64,000 nucleotides of DNA from Incurvaria masculella (GCA_946894095.1 OX335655.1:13082001-13146000), one strand, 5' to 3'; shown: positions 47,152 to 58,572, counted from the first letter of the stretch. The notes: generated from the letters alone by a model not told the origin. Numbers and translations are program-made.

Positions 47152-48835
47152 TACAGAGTGTTTGGCAGACTGTTAAACATACGTAAATGAGGGGTAGGAG
47201 GAGTTGTCTGCTGCGTTTTCACTGCCAATCTTTTGACTTTGGCGCCATGTTATTTTTTAATATTTTTTTATTTTATTTAAACTTGTCATTTCCAAAGTTT
47301 CAAACCTCTATAACCTAATTTAAATATGATAAAACTGTTCAAGAGCAAAACAAGATTTTTCTATCTGCTTTGTGAGGCGCCGGAGCGTCGGCAGGCAGTG
47401 TGTGATGTTTAGAGTGAAAAAGAGGAAATATGGACAATGTGACCGAACAAGAGTGAAACAACATTTCTACCTGCTTTATTCGACAATCCTAGCTTAAATT
47501 CAGTAAGCCATTGAATTTTGACGACTGTTTTTCCACAAACGTAGAAAAAAATTGTAAAATATGCCCGGCTAATCAAAATTTACATCACGTTGTTGTTGTC
47601 GGCGAGTAGCTGCCGACGCTTGGACGCACTTGACACGAGGTCGTTGTGCTCAGTAACCCGACTTTTGCCTCATTTCAGCAGCAAATTTACATTACTTGGA
47701 AAAAGCTACATACTTTACAAGTCATTAGTGCCAAAACAGTTAATGGGTTTAAAAATTCACTAGACAAATATAAATATGGAAATAGACCATAAATAAATAA
47801 ACATAAAACAAAAAACAAAAAAACAAGTGCACTCAGTAGTTCTAAAACCTGATATGCACGCATCAGCTTATAGCTGCTAGTGTTATAAACCAAATAATAA
47901 TAATAATAATACTTGCTTGGAAAGAAAAAGTTTTTTTTTACTTAAGTCAACGTAGGACTGGCTCTAGCGTCTGATGTCAAATACAATTTTGGTGACGAAG
48001 GCAATACTGCCCTTATTAAAAAGGATTAAAAAGGCGGTTTTGAATAAGGAGGGCAGAATATGATTGAATGTTCAATCTTTGCAGTCCATATCCGCATAAT
48101 AGTAGATTTGTGGTGTTAGCCATCCATGTCAGGTTCAATAAAAAAAACGCAGGTAAAGCGTTAAGTCAATGTATGCAGATATAATCTTAAACACTGTGTT
48201 AGTAGGCCATTGATTACGGGAGGAGGGACTGTAGAAGAATTGCAAATTTTGGGTATACAGCAGGTAGCGAAATCAGTAGACGCAATAGCCGTGAATGGTA
48301 TGTTTTGTTGGTTTGAGTCCATCCTTGCAGTATCTTCATAAAGTATTTTATTTTTACAGGATTTTTTTCTTCAATTAATGTTTCCTTTCTTCAAACATAC
48401 ATATCAAATTCCTTGAAAAAAGCGACACACTATTTAGTATGAAAAAGTATATTTACTCAACTCTAGTTCTTTCAAGAGAAACAAAGATTATTGCATACTG
48501 TTCGAAAGGGCATAAAATTCATATGTTTTAATAGAATTAGAACTACTAGAACGCCTTAATATTTTTTAAATGCAATGCAAAGTTGATATTATTATTTTTT
48601 AACCTCTTTTTCCAATTTTTTTTGTGGTGGATAGTTCTACTATTAGTCTAGTTTTTACTATTAGTCAAAATTTTTAAATTTTGATTTTTAAAATTTTTGA
48701 TTTTAAAAATTGAGATTTTAGCGAAAAAAGACGAATTTTAGAAAAACAATTTAAAAAATTGGGGCTGAACGCGTAGCAGACGACACCACCTATCCCCCAT
48801 TTATATATGTTCAACCGTCTGCCAAAAACCCTGTA
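47152..48835. mobile_element. Non-autonomous DNA element with ~75-bp inverted ends
   Basis: Left end 'tacagagtgtttggcagac' through 'gttgtctgctgcgtttt' is the inverted complement of the right end (about 48762-48835), flanked by TA. About 1.68 kb with no transposase. Nested inside are a CR1-like LINE tail (47722-47912) and a SINE 3' end (about 48108-48148). Confidence 0.75.
47722..47912 (+). repeat. CR1-like LINE 3' tail
   Basis: About 190 bp very close to 11660-11843, from 'tcattagtgccaaaacag' through 'ttatagctgctagtgtta' to an (AAT)n tail. The close match implies a recent source. Confidence 0.88.
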
Positions 48836-48837
48836 TA

Positions 48838-49858
48838 TTTAATCAAGCGAAGTCCGTCATTTTATGCAAAGTTCATCAAATCATTTGTTAAAAAAAACAG
48901 GGGCCGAAAATCAGTTGATGTAAGTTTTGTTGAACATGGTGGGTGGATAGTTTCCAGTCACTGCTACTCTAATTTGGCAACAATCTATCGTACAATATGT
49001 GGTCGAGCGTTGTACCAGTCTCGTTTGTTTAAATGCGGACCTTTTGTCTGGCCAGAGTTCAAAAAGCTGTTGTGAATAACGCAAGCATTTGTTCCACAAA
49101 GCACTCAATAATTTTTCATGAGTCATCTTTCTCGTAGTGCAAATTTTCGCTGGTTCTCCAAGCGAATTTATATGAACTTTTCCGATTATTGTATAGGATC
49201 CATATTTCCTGTCAATTGACTATACGATTCAGAATTCGCTCATGATTGTATATTACTTTTAGAAAGATGAGCTTTGGTGATTGCTATATATTGCATATTC
49301 GTAACATTAAGTACAGTAATAAAAGATGACGTTTTGGTTGCAACAATATTTATTTCTATTACATTAACACAAAAATTAAATCCAACTTATCACATAACAT
49401 TTTAATCAGGTACATAAACATCACATTATTTCATAGGATCAAAAATAATTTCAAGCTGAGAGCTAAGGTGGGCTAAATTATCATATGCAAATAGTATTAT
49501 AAAAATTGTAATGAATATTCCAGTGCTAAACCACAGGGTTAGTGTGTTGTAGTGTTATGCGTGCAATACCAAATAATACCAGCTACACTGACAATACGCA
49601 GCATGCAAACGCACTCCACAAGGGAACTGTCAGTCCAGCCCACTTACAATGAGTACGTCGGACGCCTGACTTCGTCTGACACGCTATGCAAACATATCGG
49701 ATTTTTCAGTAATGGCACATTTGACATTTCATTGAGAGCTTAACGAAATACCATGCCCAAGGTTGTACTTTTTCGGAAATATGGAGGCAGGGAATGGATG
49801 ATGGTAAGACACCGATGGGTCCGGCCACCAATGACTGATGTATTTTATATATTTTTAC
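48838..49858. other. Unassigned intronic sequence
   Basis: An open frame on the minus strand at 48911-49126 has no recognised family. Otherwise AT-rich. Confidence 0.35.
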
Positions 49859-50115
49859 TATACACGGTGAACAGAAAACCTGTCGAACGCCCGAAGGCAG
49901 GAAGTACAGTTTAAGATACGGAATGACTAAATTATGTTTTTTTTAAAATTCGAAAAAATATAATTATTTAATAGCTGAAATGCTGTATTTCAAATTCATT
50001 GTATCCATCTATATCTATCTGAAAATGCAAGTACGTCCTTACTGTTATTGCTCAGATATTGTGACTTTGTGGCAAGCAGTGAAGAGCGCCCCCATTGTGT
50101 CCGTTCTCCGTATTG
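49859..50115 (+). repeat. One end of a TIR element
   Basis: Starts with 'tatacacggtgaacagaaaa' then 'cctgtcgaac', the terminal repeat of 52389-52753, and shares the internal 'gcgcccccattgtgtccg'-like block. The other end was not found. Confidence 0.55.
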
Positions 50116-51723
50116 GAATTTGTAGCTATAAGATAAAAAAAAATTTAAAAAGTTTTTTTTTAATATTTTGTTGAGTTTTCACATTCATCCCTGCATACTT
50201 TAATTGAGCCCGACCTTTACATTAAAATAAACTCTATTTTTATGCAGAAATCAAATACATATGAAATAACGCATAGAATAACATTAATGACAGATTTTTT
50301 AATTTCAAAGTAACCATTCCTATTATACACATTACATTCACTTAAATCTTAAGATAGAATTACACTAGGTAAGGCATCATAACTCTCTTTCGGCAGTTTT
50401 AGCTCAGGCCCTTTCAGTTGTATGGCTCTTAATATAATACTATTCTCAATATTATCACAGCAATTAAAATTTTCTCCAATGCTTAATTACCTTAAAGTAT
50501 TCATGGGTTGTTCCCAAGTACACGGAATATTTGAAAATTTAAACATGTCATTGTAAGAGCCCTTTTTTTTAGGTATGTAATTTTTCGGCCACTTTAAATG
50601 TGCGATTTTTTATACACAGACTAGTAAGACACGGTTAATTATGATGAAGATGATTTTCAAGATTTTCCCACAGTGGTATTTTTCCCAAAAAACTATTCCT
50701 TTAGCATGAAGGACATGGACTAAGCACCCAGACTAAGCATGCAAAATGCTATTTACTCCGGCGATAATCCGCACGTTAAAGTCAGTCCGCCCACTCTGAA
50801 TACTGCTGGAAATATATTAGTCCAGGTTTTCACGAACCACAGTGGACTTCTATTAATCTTTTGATATTGTTAATTGATCAAATAATTTAAATATACAAAA
50901 ACGAGGTTGCAAATAAAACAAATTTACTTCCAAAGATATTCACTTAAATTACATGTAAAATAAACAGGTGGAAAAACCTCTCTCAATTCTCATTGCGTAT
51001 AACAAAAATATGTTTCTGGAAAATTATAGTAATTATCATATTAGTATATTTTTTCAACAACTACAACAAGAACAATGTGTAGATTAAATTACTAATTACG
51101 AATAAAAATGGACGAAAAACGATAAATTATATTTACAGACAATTGTACATTTCATAACAATCTTTAAAAGGTCTTTAACTTTATTTCCACAGCTCCTTTA
51201 GTTGATACAGGAGAGTAAGGGCCTATTTTACTAACCTTTCATAAATTTGTTCATAACCAAGCATGAAATACCGCTAAGCATCACTCAAATGTGTTCTATA
51301 GTACTAATGGTATATTTTACCACCTGCTGCTTGACAATGCTACCCATACATATTTGTGTTGCTGCTTAGAGGATTGTTTTTAATACAATGACAGCAAATG
51401 GCTGGATTATATTTTTTTAAATGCCTTATTTTGGTTAAAATGTAGATTTATTTCCATTTGTAATAAGAAACTATGAAGATACCGTTATATCTAAAATAAT
51501 TCCTACTGTCTATGATCATTTGAGCAAGATGTTCAAGTGAAGAGTGATGCAAAATGAGTTCCGGAAACTCATGGAACGGATCGAGCTGTGTGCAACTTAC
51601 GGAAGACTTATGTTAAGTAAGAGTTTATGGAACAATTCGTCGGGACATACAGGCGTATCACACAATTATAGCTTTTATATAGATATATAGAATACATATA
51701 TTAATTTATTTGCTCTATGATAA
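50116..51723. other. AT-rich intronic sequence with MITE remnant
   Basis: A piece of the 53204 MITE family lies at about 50757-50803 ('agtccgcccactctgaatac'). Nothing else recognised. Confidence 0.4.
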
Positions 51724-52076
51724 AGCCTCAATAGCCCAGTGGCGCGACACTTTGGCGATCTCTCTGCGAAGTTAAGCAACGCTGGGTCTTGGATGGGTGA
51801 CCATTCGACCGTTGAGAGGCTGGCCGTGGTTCGGATTCCACGTTAAACTGTAGGTCCCCTTCCTTACTTACTAGGTGGTAGGGTTAATCCCGCCCGGGAT
51901 GGTACCATCGCATTGAATGAACGATGGTCGAAGCGGCATTGAAAATTGTCCGTGTTTTCCATCCAGTTCAATGTAGCCGTGCAATATAAGGAAGGTCCTC
52001 CCATGTGGTGTGTTAGGCTAATACCATGACAGAAGGTGTGGTATTAGCCATCCATGTCCAGTCACATAAAAAAAAC
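51724..52076 (+). mobile_element. 5S-rRNA-headed SINE copy 3
   Basis: Very close to the 25391 copy: 'gcgaagttaagcaacgctgg', 'gtcttggatgggtgacc', the body 'ctaggtggtagggttaatcc' and A-rich end. A short block in the head and one in the body are deleted. Confidence 0.87.
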
Positions 52077-52388
52077 AAATTATGTTTAAACTCTTGGCAA
52101 AGCTTCTTACCAGGTAATTTTTTTCAGCATCATTTGCAGTATATTCAGTAAAATATGATTACTTTTTCAACTCTACTGCAAATTTCATAAAAATGAGATA
52201 CGCCTGTTTGTCCCGGGTGCGACGAATCGTAAAATAGGTCCTAAGAGTAAAAAAATTGTAGAAAAAGGCACACCATTCAGCACAGGCTGTATTCTAGGCA
52301 CGACAACGCAACATGTGTTTCTAAAGAAACAGAATTTATTGATTTCAGAAATACTTGACTCTGGAGCGATTATGGTGTTCCGATATAT

Positions 52389-52753
52389 TATACATGGCGA
52401 TTAGAAAACCTGTCGAACAACCGAAGGCCATATTTGTTTTATTCAGACATTTTTCTTAACTAATCTACAAATTTAATATCTAATAGCTATGAAACAAAAT
52501 ACAGAGGGCGCACCCTTTGTGTCGCGCTTCACCACCACAAATCCACAGTATCTGTGCAACTACAGTAGGTAAGTACATAGTAGTACCTTCAGATATGTAA
52601 AGATAGGTACAATGAATTCAAAATAGAGCATTGTAACTATTAGATAAAAATTGGATATATTTAAAAAAAAATATCTAGCCTATCCGATTCAGGATCTGAA
52701 ATCTGTTCCTGAAATCTTCAAGTGTTCGACAGGTTTTCTGTTCACAGTGTATA
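52389..52753. mobile_element. MITE with ~30-bp terminal inverted repeats
   Basis: 365 bp. The left end 'tatacatggcgattagaaaa' plus 'cctgtcgaac' is mirrored by 'gttcgacaggttttctgttc' plus 'acagtgtata'. TA-type ends. No ORF that could be a transposase. Confidence 0.78.
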
Positions 52754-53203
52754 GGGCACTGCCGCAACTAAAGGAAATTATTCTCGAATTTGGCACACAC
52801 AATGAACTTTTTTGTTTTCTAGGCACGACAACATAACTGGTTTTAAAAAAAAAGACTTCAAATATTCCAGATATACTTTACTGTGAAGCTTTGTGGTGCT
52901 AAGATTATAGGGTCACTAACTTTCGGAAATGATTTGTTACCAACAATAAACTTAGTTGTCATGCTTATTAATGTCAGAGAAAACTAACACAGATAGACTA
53001 AATGTGGGCAATCTGATGCGGGGCGGGCTGGCGCCAAGAGGTGGGTTGGTAGCCCTAGGAAAAGGAGCAGAGCATTGCTGCCTCCGTTAGGACAATTTCG
53101 AGACCGTCAAAATATGAAACCTTGCAAATTTTTCTGAGATTTTTTGTCAAGTTTATGAATATTTGTCTAATTTGAGAACACAAAGCACCAGAGACTTAAA
53201 GGC

Positions 53204-53311
53204 GTATTCAGAGAGCACCTGTCAAAACTTAGTACGAGATTAGCACCGGACTAACCATACAAAAACCGGTTTAGTCCGGCGGATTAAAGTTAGTCTGCCC
53301 ACTCTGAATAC
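53204..53311. mobile_element. 108-bp MITE, copy 1
   Basis: Ends 'gtattcagagagcacct' and 'gcccactctgaatac'. Interior 'gattagcaccggactaacca'. Nearly the same sequence at 53471-53577. Confidence 0.78.
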
Positions 53312-53470
53312 AATAGTTACAGTTTTATCTTTAAATTATAGGTAGACCAAACAATATGATCAATCTACATATTAACTTTTTTTGATTTTCCAAATTCGTT
53401 GTGGTTATTATTTTTATTATACATTTCAAATATAATCAAATGATGATTTACTTAACCCTTAACTACAGTC

Positions 53471-53577
53471 GTATTCAGAGAGCACCTGACAAAACTTAGT
53501 ACGAGATTAGCACCGGACTAACCATATAAAAACCGGATTAGTTCGGCGGATAAAAGTTAGTCTGCCCACTCTGATAC
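53471..53577. mobile_element. 108-bp MITE, copy 2
   Basis: Second copy of the element 160 bp downstream, same orientation, with a few substitutions. It could be two insertions or a local duplication. Confidence 0.78.
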
Positions 53578-54306
53578 ACCTGTCAAAGTTTTCTTGTGAA
53601 CAAACTTTCTCCCCCTAGCAAAATGTAGTTGATCACTCGCACGAAAAAGGCTGAAACTTTTAAAAAATTAAAAAAATAATTTCTTCAAATTTTAAAATTT
53701 GTGTTACATTTGCGAAGCCTCGATGAAACATAAACAATATACAAAGTTTAACAGTTTTGTCATGTTTACATTTTCCAGAACAAAACTATACGATGTTGTC
53801 TATAAAAACATCGAAATTTATCAATAAAAACTGTCAAATAGCATTATTTTCGATGGACAACAATAAAATGACAAAACATTAAAAAACCTGAATTTTCTGG
53901 TGAAAATTCATTTAGCATTTAGTAGGTAGCAAAGGCATTTAGGCATCTATTTTTAATGTTTTGAATGAAAAACTATATCTTAATGAAACAATATTTGTTG
54001 TGCATATTAACAAGTACACTGCGCATATATTGTGTTTTTTAAGCTTTACATTTCTGACTACTCGGAAGAAATAACAAGAAATGTTCATAAATATGCTTAT
54101 TTTCGATTTGTCTTATGAAGCAAAGTTTGTGTTGTGGAAAGAAAAATCATAATTTTTTTTGGAGATTTACCTGAAGTTACATGATATATTACAATTTGAG
54201 CTTGATAACCTACTCTCTTATAAATAAGCGAATAACTGAGTACCAGCTAGTGTTACCTCAACAAAAAACATTATTAATGAACTAAATAACTGCGGGAACA
54301 ACCATA
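53578..54306. other. AT-rich intronic sequence
   Basis: No gene or repeat family recognised. It includes short inverted AT-rich stretches. Confidence 0.4.
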
Positions 54307-54586
54307 CATATTATTTTACGTTTACGGATAAACAGTGTTGAGCTTAATTATTTAGCTCGACGTTTCGTCCACCACGCTGTGGACATCATCAGGATTCGCG
54401 ACGCGACCTGGAGGACCTCTGCTCACCTTGAGCCAGTAAACCTTGAGTTGACATCTGACTGGACGAAGTGTCAGAGGTCCTCCAGGTCGCGTCGCGAATC
54501 CTGATGATGTCCACAGCGTGGTGGACGAAACTTTGAGCTAAATAAGTAAGCTGAACACTGTCTATCCGTAAACGTAAAATAATATG
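54307..54586. repeat. Long foldback element, ~115-bp arms
   Basis: Left arm 54307-54421 and right arm 54472-54586 are near-perfect inverted copies, ending 'catattattttacgtttacg' outside and 'ctggaggacctctg' inside, with a 50-bp loop. The arms contain 'cgtttcgtccaccacgctgt' and 'gattcgcgacgcgacc'. A transcript would form a very long hairpin. Confidence 0.92.
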
Positions 54587-55050
54587 TCGAAAAACAGTGA
54601 AAATCTAAAGAAACATACAATCTTACATATCAGTTTTTATTGCATGTCAATGCTCAGTAATTTGATTCATTGATAGTAAAAGACCAACCGTTATGCGAAC
54701 CTGATGATCCATTTTAAGTAAAGATTTTTTTCAGTACTTGAATTGCAACAGCTTACAGCAGAATATACATTGTAAGTATGTTAACAATTTAAATAATTTT
54801 TCATGGTGCTGTTTCAATATATCAAATAATAATGAACCCAAAAAATGATATGTTACGATAATTATTGTTTCACTATCCGAACTCCATCCACGAAGAGCCA
54901 ACATCAGAAGATTAGGAACGCATACTGATCACTGACATTGCATTACATTTATTTTGAGTGGCACCTTTAAGGAAAGATAAAAATAAAATACAGCAGAAAA
55001 CATTAACAACTTGTAAAGATAACATTTGAACCAATACAACACGTAAACAC
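54587..55050. other. AT-rich, nothing recognised
   Basis: No coding signal or repeat family. Confidence 0.4.
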
Positions 55051-55079
55051 GTCGAGAAGTCCTCCCAGCTTATATCACG

Positions 55080-55440
55080 ATACACGATGCACTCGGCTCG
55101 CCGACTCGTCGTCACGACAACGGCTCCGTCGCTGCACCGCTCCATCACCATCATACGACGCATCACGACGCAACCTATCCGGAACCTATCTATACGGTGC
55201 GACTCGTCGGCTCGAGACGTCCGTGTCCGTACGGCGGCGGGTTCAATGCGTTTGGGGCGAGGGCGGGCGTGGCAGACGCGACTAGCGGCGGGCAAGGGGC
55301 GTGGCTAACTAATGTGTTACGGGCGTACCTGACTGCATGCGGCGGCTCTACGCTACGACGGGGCGGCGACGCTCGGTCCTCGTATCCTGCGCCGTATCTG
55401 CAACCGTTTCAAATAACCGGTTAGCTCCACATTGCCAAAG
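55080..55440. promoter_or_regulatory. CpG-rich island with GC boxes
   Basis: Sharp rise in C+G and CpG, with GC-box-like 'ggggcgagggcgggcgtgg' (about 55255) and 'aaggggcgtgg' (about 55297). Long open frames here on both strands are a by-product of base composition. Possibly a promoter or 5' exon, e.g. for the 46244 exon (minus) or an unseen gene. Function is inferred only. Confidence 0.35.
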
Positions 55441-56025
55441 ATTTATGTCAAATATGCCATGTTATGGCAATCCTCTGTGGCTCATAGCTGTAACATAATT
55501 TATCAATGAACACGGAACGTACAATTTCGCATTTTGGGGTTTCTGTTGGATGCATTCGGCTCAGTATTTTTTATGAAACTACAAATAACCAAGTATATTA
55601 TTTCGATTATTTCTTCCTCAAAGAAGGTAGTTTATGGTACTGTCCTTACAACAAACATAAAAAAAAACAACTTTTTTTGTTATAAGTAATTTTTTGGAAT
55701 TATATTTCTAAGAGATACGAAAAACAAAAAGTGTGTGACCTGACACACTCCACACTCTAGGTATAAAGTCGCGGGGCACCATTATTGGGGCACATTCAGT
55801 GTGAGGTGCGATGTGTGCGAGCAAGAAAGCACTTACCTTATTACTCAAAGTTTTTACATTACATTACATTGTGTTTACAACAGAAAGTACAGTACAATAA
55901 CAACATAATAAGTGGGGCGCAATAATACAAAATCGAAAAACTCCACTTTCAAAGAACATCTAGAGTCCCTCTCTGCTACTAGAAATGGTGAATATACATT
56001 GAGGAAAGTGTCCAAATAGTTCAAT
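55441..56025. other. AT-rich, nothing recognised
   Basis: No gene. 'ttacattacattacattg' near 55855 is simple repeat. Confidence 0.4.
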
Positions 56026-56029
56026 AGGC

Positions 56030-56330
56030 CACTATTGGCGGGGTGAGGCCACTGTTAAAATCAACTCGCGAGTCCTGGGCTCAATCCGATGAAGAAAAGG
56101 CTGATGTATTTGCAGAATTCCTGGAAAATGTTTTTGTTCCAAACATAAGCGATTCAGACCAATAAGACGCTACTGACATTGTATAAGTAAGAGTATCCAT
56201 TTCAAATGTGTTCTCCATTAACTCCTACATTATCAAGATAAATCTCCAGAGAAATCAAAGAGCTAGAATTTTAAAAAGCACCAGGGTTTGACCTGATAAT
56301 ACGAAAACTACTTAATCGACTAGGAGGTTG
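56030..56330 (+). pseudogene. Jockey-type LINE relic
   Basis: Broken frame with SWAQSDEEKADVFAEFLENV then FVPN (about 56069-56142), a stop soon after, and further on EIKEL and KAPGFDLI (about 56245-56305). This is the region between endonuclease and reverse transcriptase in jockey-clade LINEs. Several stops; inactive. Confidence 0.7.
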
Positions 56331-56859
56331 CGACTAAAATGGTTAAGATAACGTGGATCACAGGATGAAGACTAACCCTCTGAAGCTAAATGTGTCTGAA
56401 AAGTTAAATGGCTGCAATGAATGATGCATGAAAGTATCAGTACATAATTGATTAGAAATACACTAACTGAACAAATCTTTGGTTGCATTTCGTAGTTATT
56501 GTTGTAGGTTACTTATATAGCTTTAGGTATATTAGGTATATTTAAGTATTTAATAAAAAAAACTGACTGGTTATTGTTGAATAATTACTGGTATCAATAT
56601 TTCTAGATAATCAGTGTATTAATCAGCAGATACATACCAGCATCTATTTTATATAACCAATCTAGATAACGCAACCATTTGGCGCAGGCAGACCGACATA
56701 TTTAACATCAGAGGGTTGGTCTCAGCCATTTACCTTATCGTGACCAAAAATGTCGTGACCTCCCGGAATATAAGGAACTCCCTAAGAAGGTGGTAGTCTT
56801 AGATAGTATGGTACTATTCAATGGTATAATTAGATCCTCAACTTACCCAGACATTTGAA

Positions 56860-57149
56860 AAAAACCAGTCAAGTGCGAATTGGACTCGCACACGTAGGGT
56901 TCCGTACCATCGTACAAGATTTAACACAAAAAATATTGTTTAAGGGGGCCCTTTAATTAATATCATTGAATAATTTTAACTACTTCTGTTATAGCGGCAA
57001 AATAAATACACACTGTGAAAATCTCAGCTGCCTACCAATTACGGTTCATGAGATACAGCCCTGTGACAGACGGACGGACAGACGTACGGATGGACGGATG
57101 GACGGACGGACGGACGGATGGACGGATGGACGGACGGACGGACGGACGG
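56860..57149 (-). mobile_element. (GTCY)n MITE copy 5, truncated
   Basis: Reverse-strand copy beginning at 'aaaccagtcaagtgcgaatt', with 'gggttccgtacc' near 56898, 'gttcatgagatacagccctg' and an expanded ggac/ggat repeat at 57069-57148. The 5' end beyond the microsatellite is missing. Confidence 0.83.
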
Positions 57150-57309
57150 TTTTTTTTTTATTACAGACCTTTTGAGTACCACAGACGAAGTAGAACCAAC
57201 AAGAAACTATGCCGGGAGTCAAAATTCAAAACATTTTCAGTTTTATACCTAAATATACCATGTTTGCCTGCAGACATCACAAAAATACCCTGATAAAATT
57301 AATTATCGG

Positions 57310-58330
57310 ACCTTAACTAAGGTGCAGAATCGACCACCGCTACATCGAGGTACTCCGAAACCTGTATCGGTCCGCGACGATGACTGTGAGGCTCCATGAA
57401 AATACCCAACCCATCCTCCTTGGTAAAGGCGTAAGGCAGGGGGATGTGATCTCACCCAAGCTCTTTACCAACACATTGGAAGATGTGTTCAAGACGCTTG
57501 AATGGGACAACATGGGTATTAACATTAATGGAGATTTTCTCAGTCATCTTCGCTTCGCCGATGACATTGTTCTTCTGTCAAATTCCCGAGTTCAACTTCA
57601 GACCATGCTGAAAGACCTTTATGAAGCATCGGTAAAGGTAGGTCTAAAGATGAACCGGGACAAAACCAAGGTCGTGGCAACCGAGGCTATGACGGGAGGA
57701 CAAATCGTTATCGACGGAGAAGGGATCGAACAGGTTGAAGAGTACGTATATCTAGGCCAAATTCTGCGGCTTGGTAGACAAGGACTGACTAAGGAGGTTG
57801 AGACGAATTCAACTGGGTTGGGCTGCCTTCGGAAAGCTTAAATACGCTCTGAGGTCTGACCTTCCGCAAAATTTAAAGACCCGGATATATGACCAGTGCG
57901 TCGTCCCGGTTATGACGTACGGATGTGAAACGTGGACTCTGACGGTCGCCGTTGTCCAAAGGTTGAAAGTTGCTCAGCGAGCAATGGAGCGAGCCATGCT
58001 GGGAATATCGCTACGGGATATGGTGCGCAACGAGTAAATTCGCCGACGTACCAAAGTAGTCGATATTGGACACCGGGTGGCTAAGCTCAAGTGGCAGTAG
58101 GCTGGTCATGTCAGCCGAAGAGACGACGACCGTTGGAGTAACCGTGTCCTACACTGGCGGCCGTGGACAGGAAAACGGAGTGTGGGAAGAGCACCCGCCA
58201 GGTGGGACGAGGACATCAAGTGCGTTGGCGGAACGCAGTGGTTCCGTACCGCTGAAGGCCGGGAGGACTGGAGGAAAATTGGAGAGGCGTATGTCCAACA
58301 GTGGACGCAAACACGCTGACTGACTGAATG
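57310..58330 (+). pseudogene. RTE-type LINE reverse transcriptase, broken
   Basis: Retains LGKGVRQGDVISPKLFTNTL, the catalytic FADD in HLRFADDIVLLS (about 57548), MNRDKTKV, YLGQ and, after a frameshift near 57800, TYGCETWTL and RAMLGISLRDMVRNE. Stops follow at about 58035 and 58097, with a further frameshift before the KRSVGRAPARWDEDIK-type tail. 5'-truncated, inactive. Its 3' end is ~20 bp from the splice donor of the 58353-58493 exon on the other strand. Confidence 0.85.
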
Positions 58331-58352
58331 GCAAAGGCTATCTTCTACTGAC

Positions 58353-58493
58353 CGGTGGTGCGGGTGCGACGGCGGGGGCGAGTGGTGCGGGGGCGACGAG
58401 CGGCGCGGCGGCGGCGAGCGCGGCGGCGGCGAGCGCAGCGGCGAGCGGTAGCGCAGCAGCGGCGAGCGTCGACGGCGGCCCGGACTGGGAGAC
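58353..58493 (-). CDS. RBBP6: Candidate upstream exon of the RBBP6-like gene (RS/P-rich)
   Basis: 141 nt after GCCGGCAG and before CACCACCG|GTCAGT. The minus frame reads SPSPGRRRRSPLLRYRSPLR then SPPPRSPPPRRSSPP and HHSPPPSHPHH, an Arg-Ser-Pro segment like that preceding the C-terminal half of RBBP6. It leaves in phase 2 (CG), and the 43933 exon begins with the single base G, so the junction codon is Arg and the frame continues. The plus strand is also open (Ala/Gly-rich), so the call rests on composition, splice sites and phase. The exon before it is not in the window or not recognised. The acceptor's pyrimidine tract is weak. Confidence 0.5.
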
Positions 58494-58572
58494 CTGCCGG
58501 CGAGCGCGCCTTTTAGCCTAACCGTATTGCAATCGGATTTTGGAAAGAAATTGAATATAGAACACTTACGCC

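Larger units (their letters stand above)
43934..58352 (-). other. Inferred 14.4-kb intron of the RBBP6-like gene
   Basis: Bounded by donor CACCACCG|GTCAGT (58353/58352) and acceptor AAAACAG (43934). Contains the possible secreted-protein exon, LINE fragments, MITEs, foldbacks, a SINE and a CpG-rich island. Confidence 0.5.

Noticed and set aside
48911..49126. Minus-strand ORF of 71 codons
   Set aside because: No recognised family, no splice signals and no supporting neighbours; too short to call.
54912..55424. Overlapping ORFs of 70-130 codons on both strands
   Set aside because: They coincide with a CpG-rich island where stop codons are rare; no family motif or splice pattern supports them.
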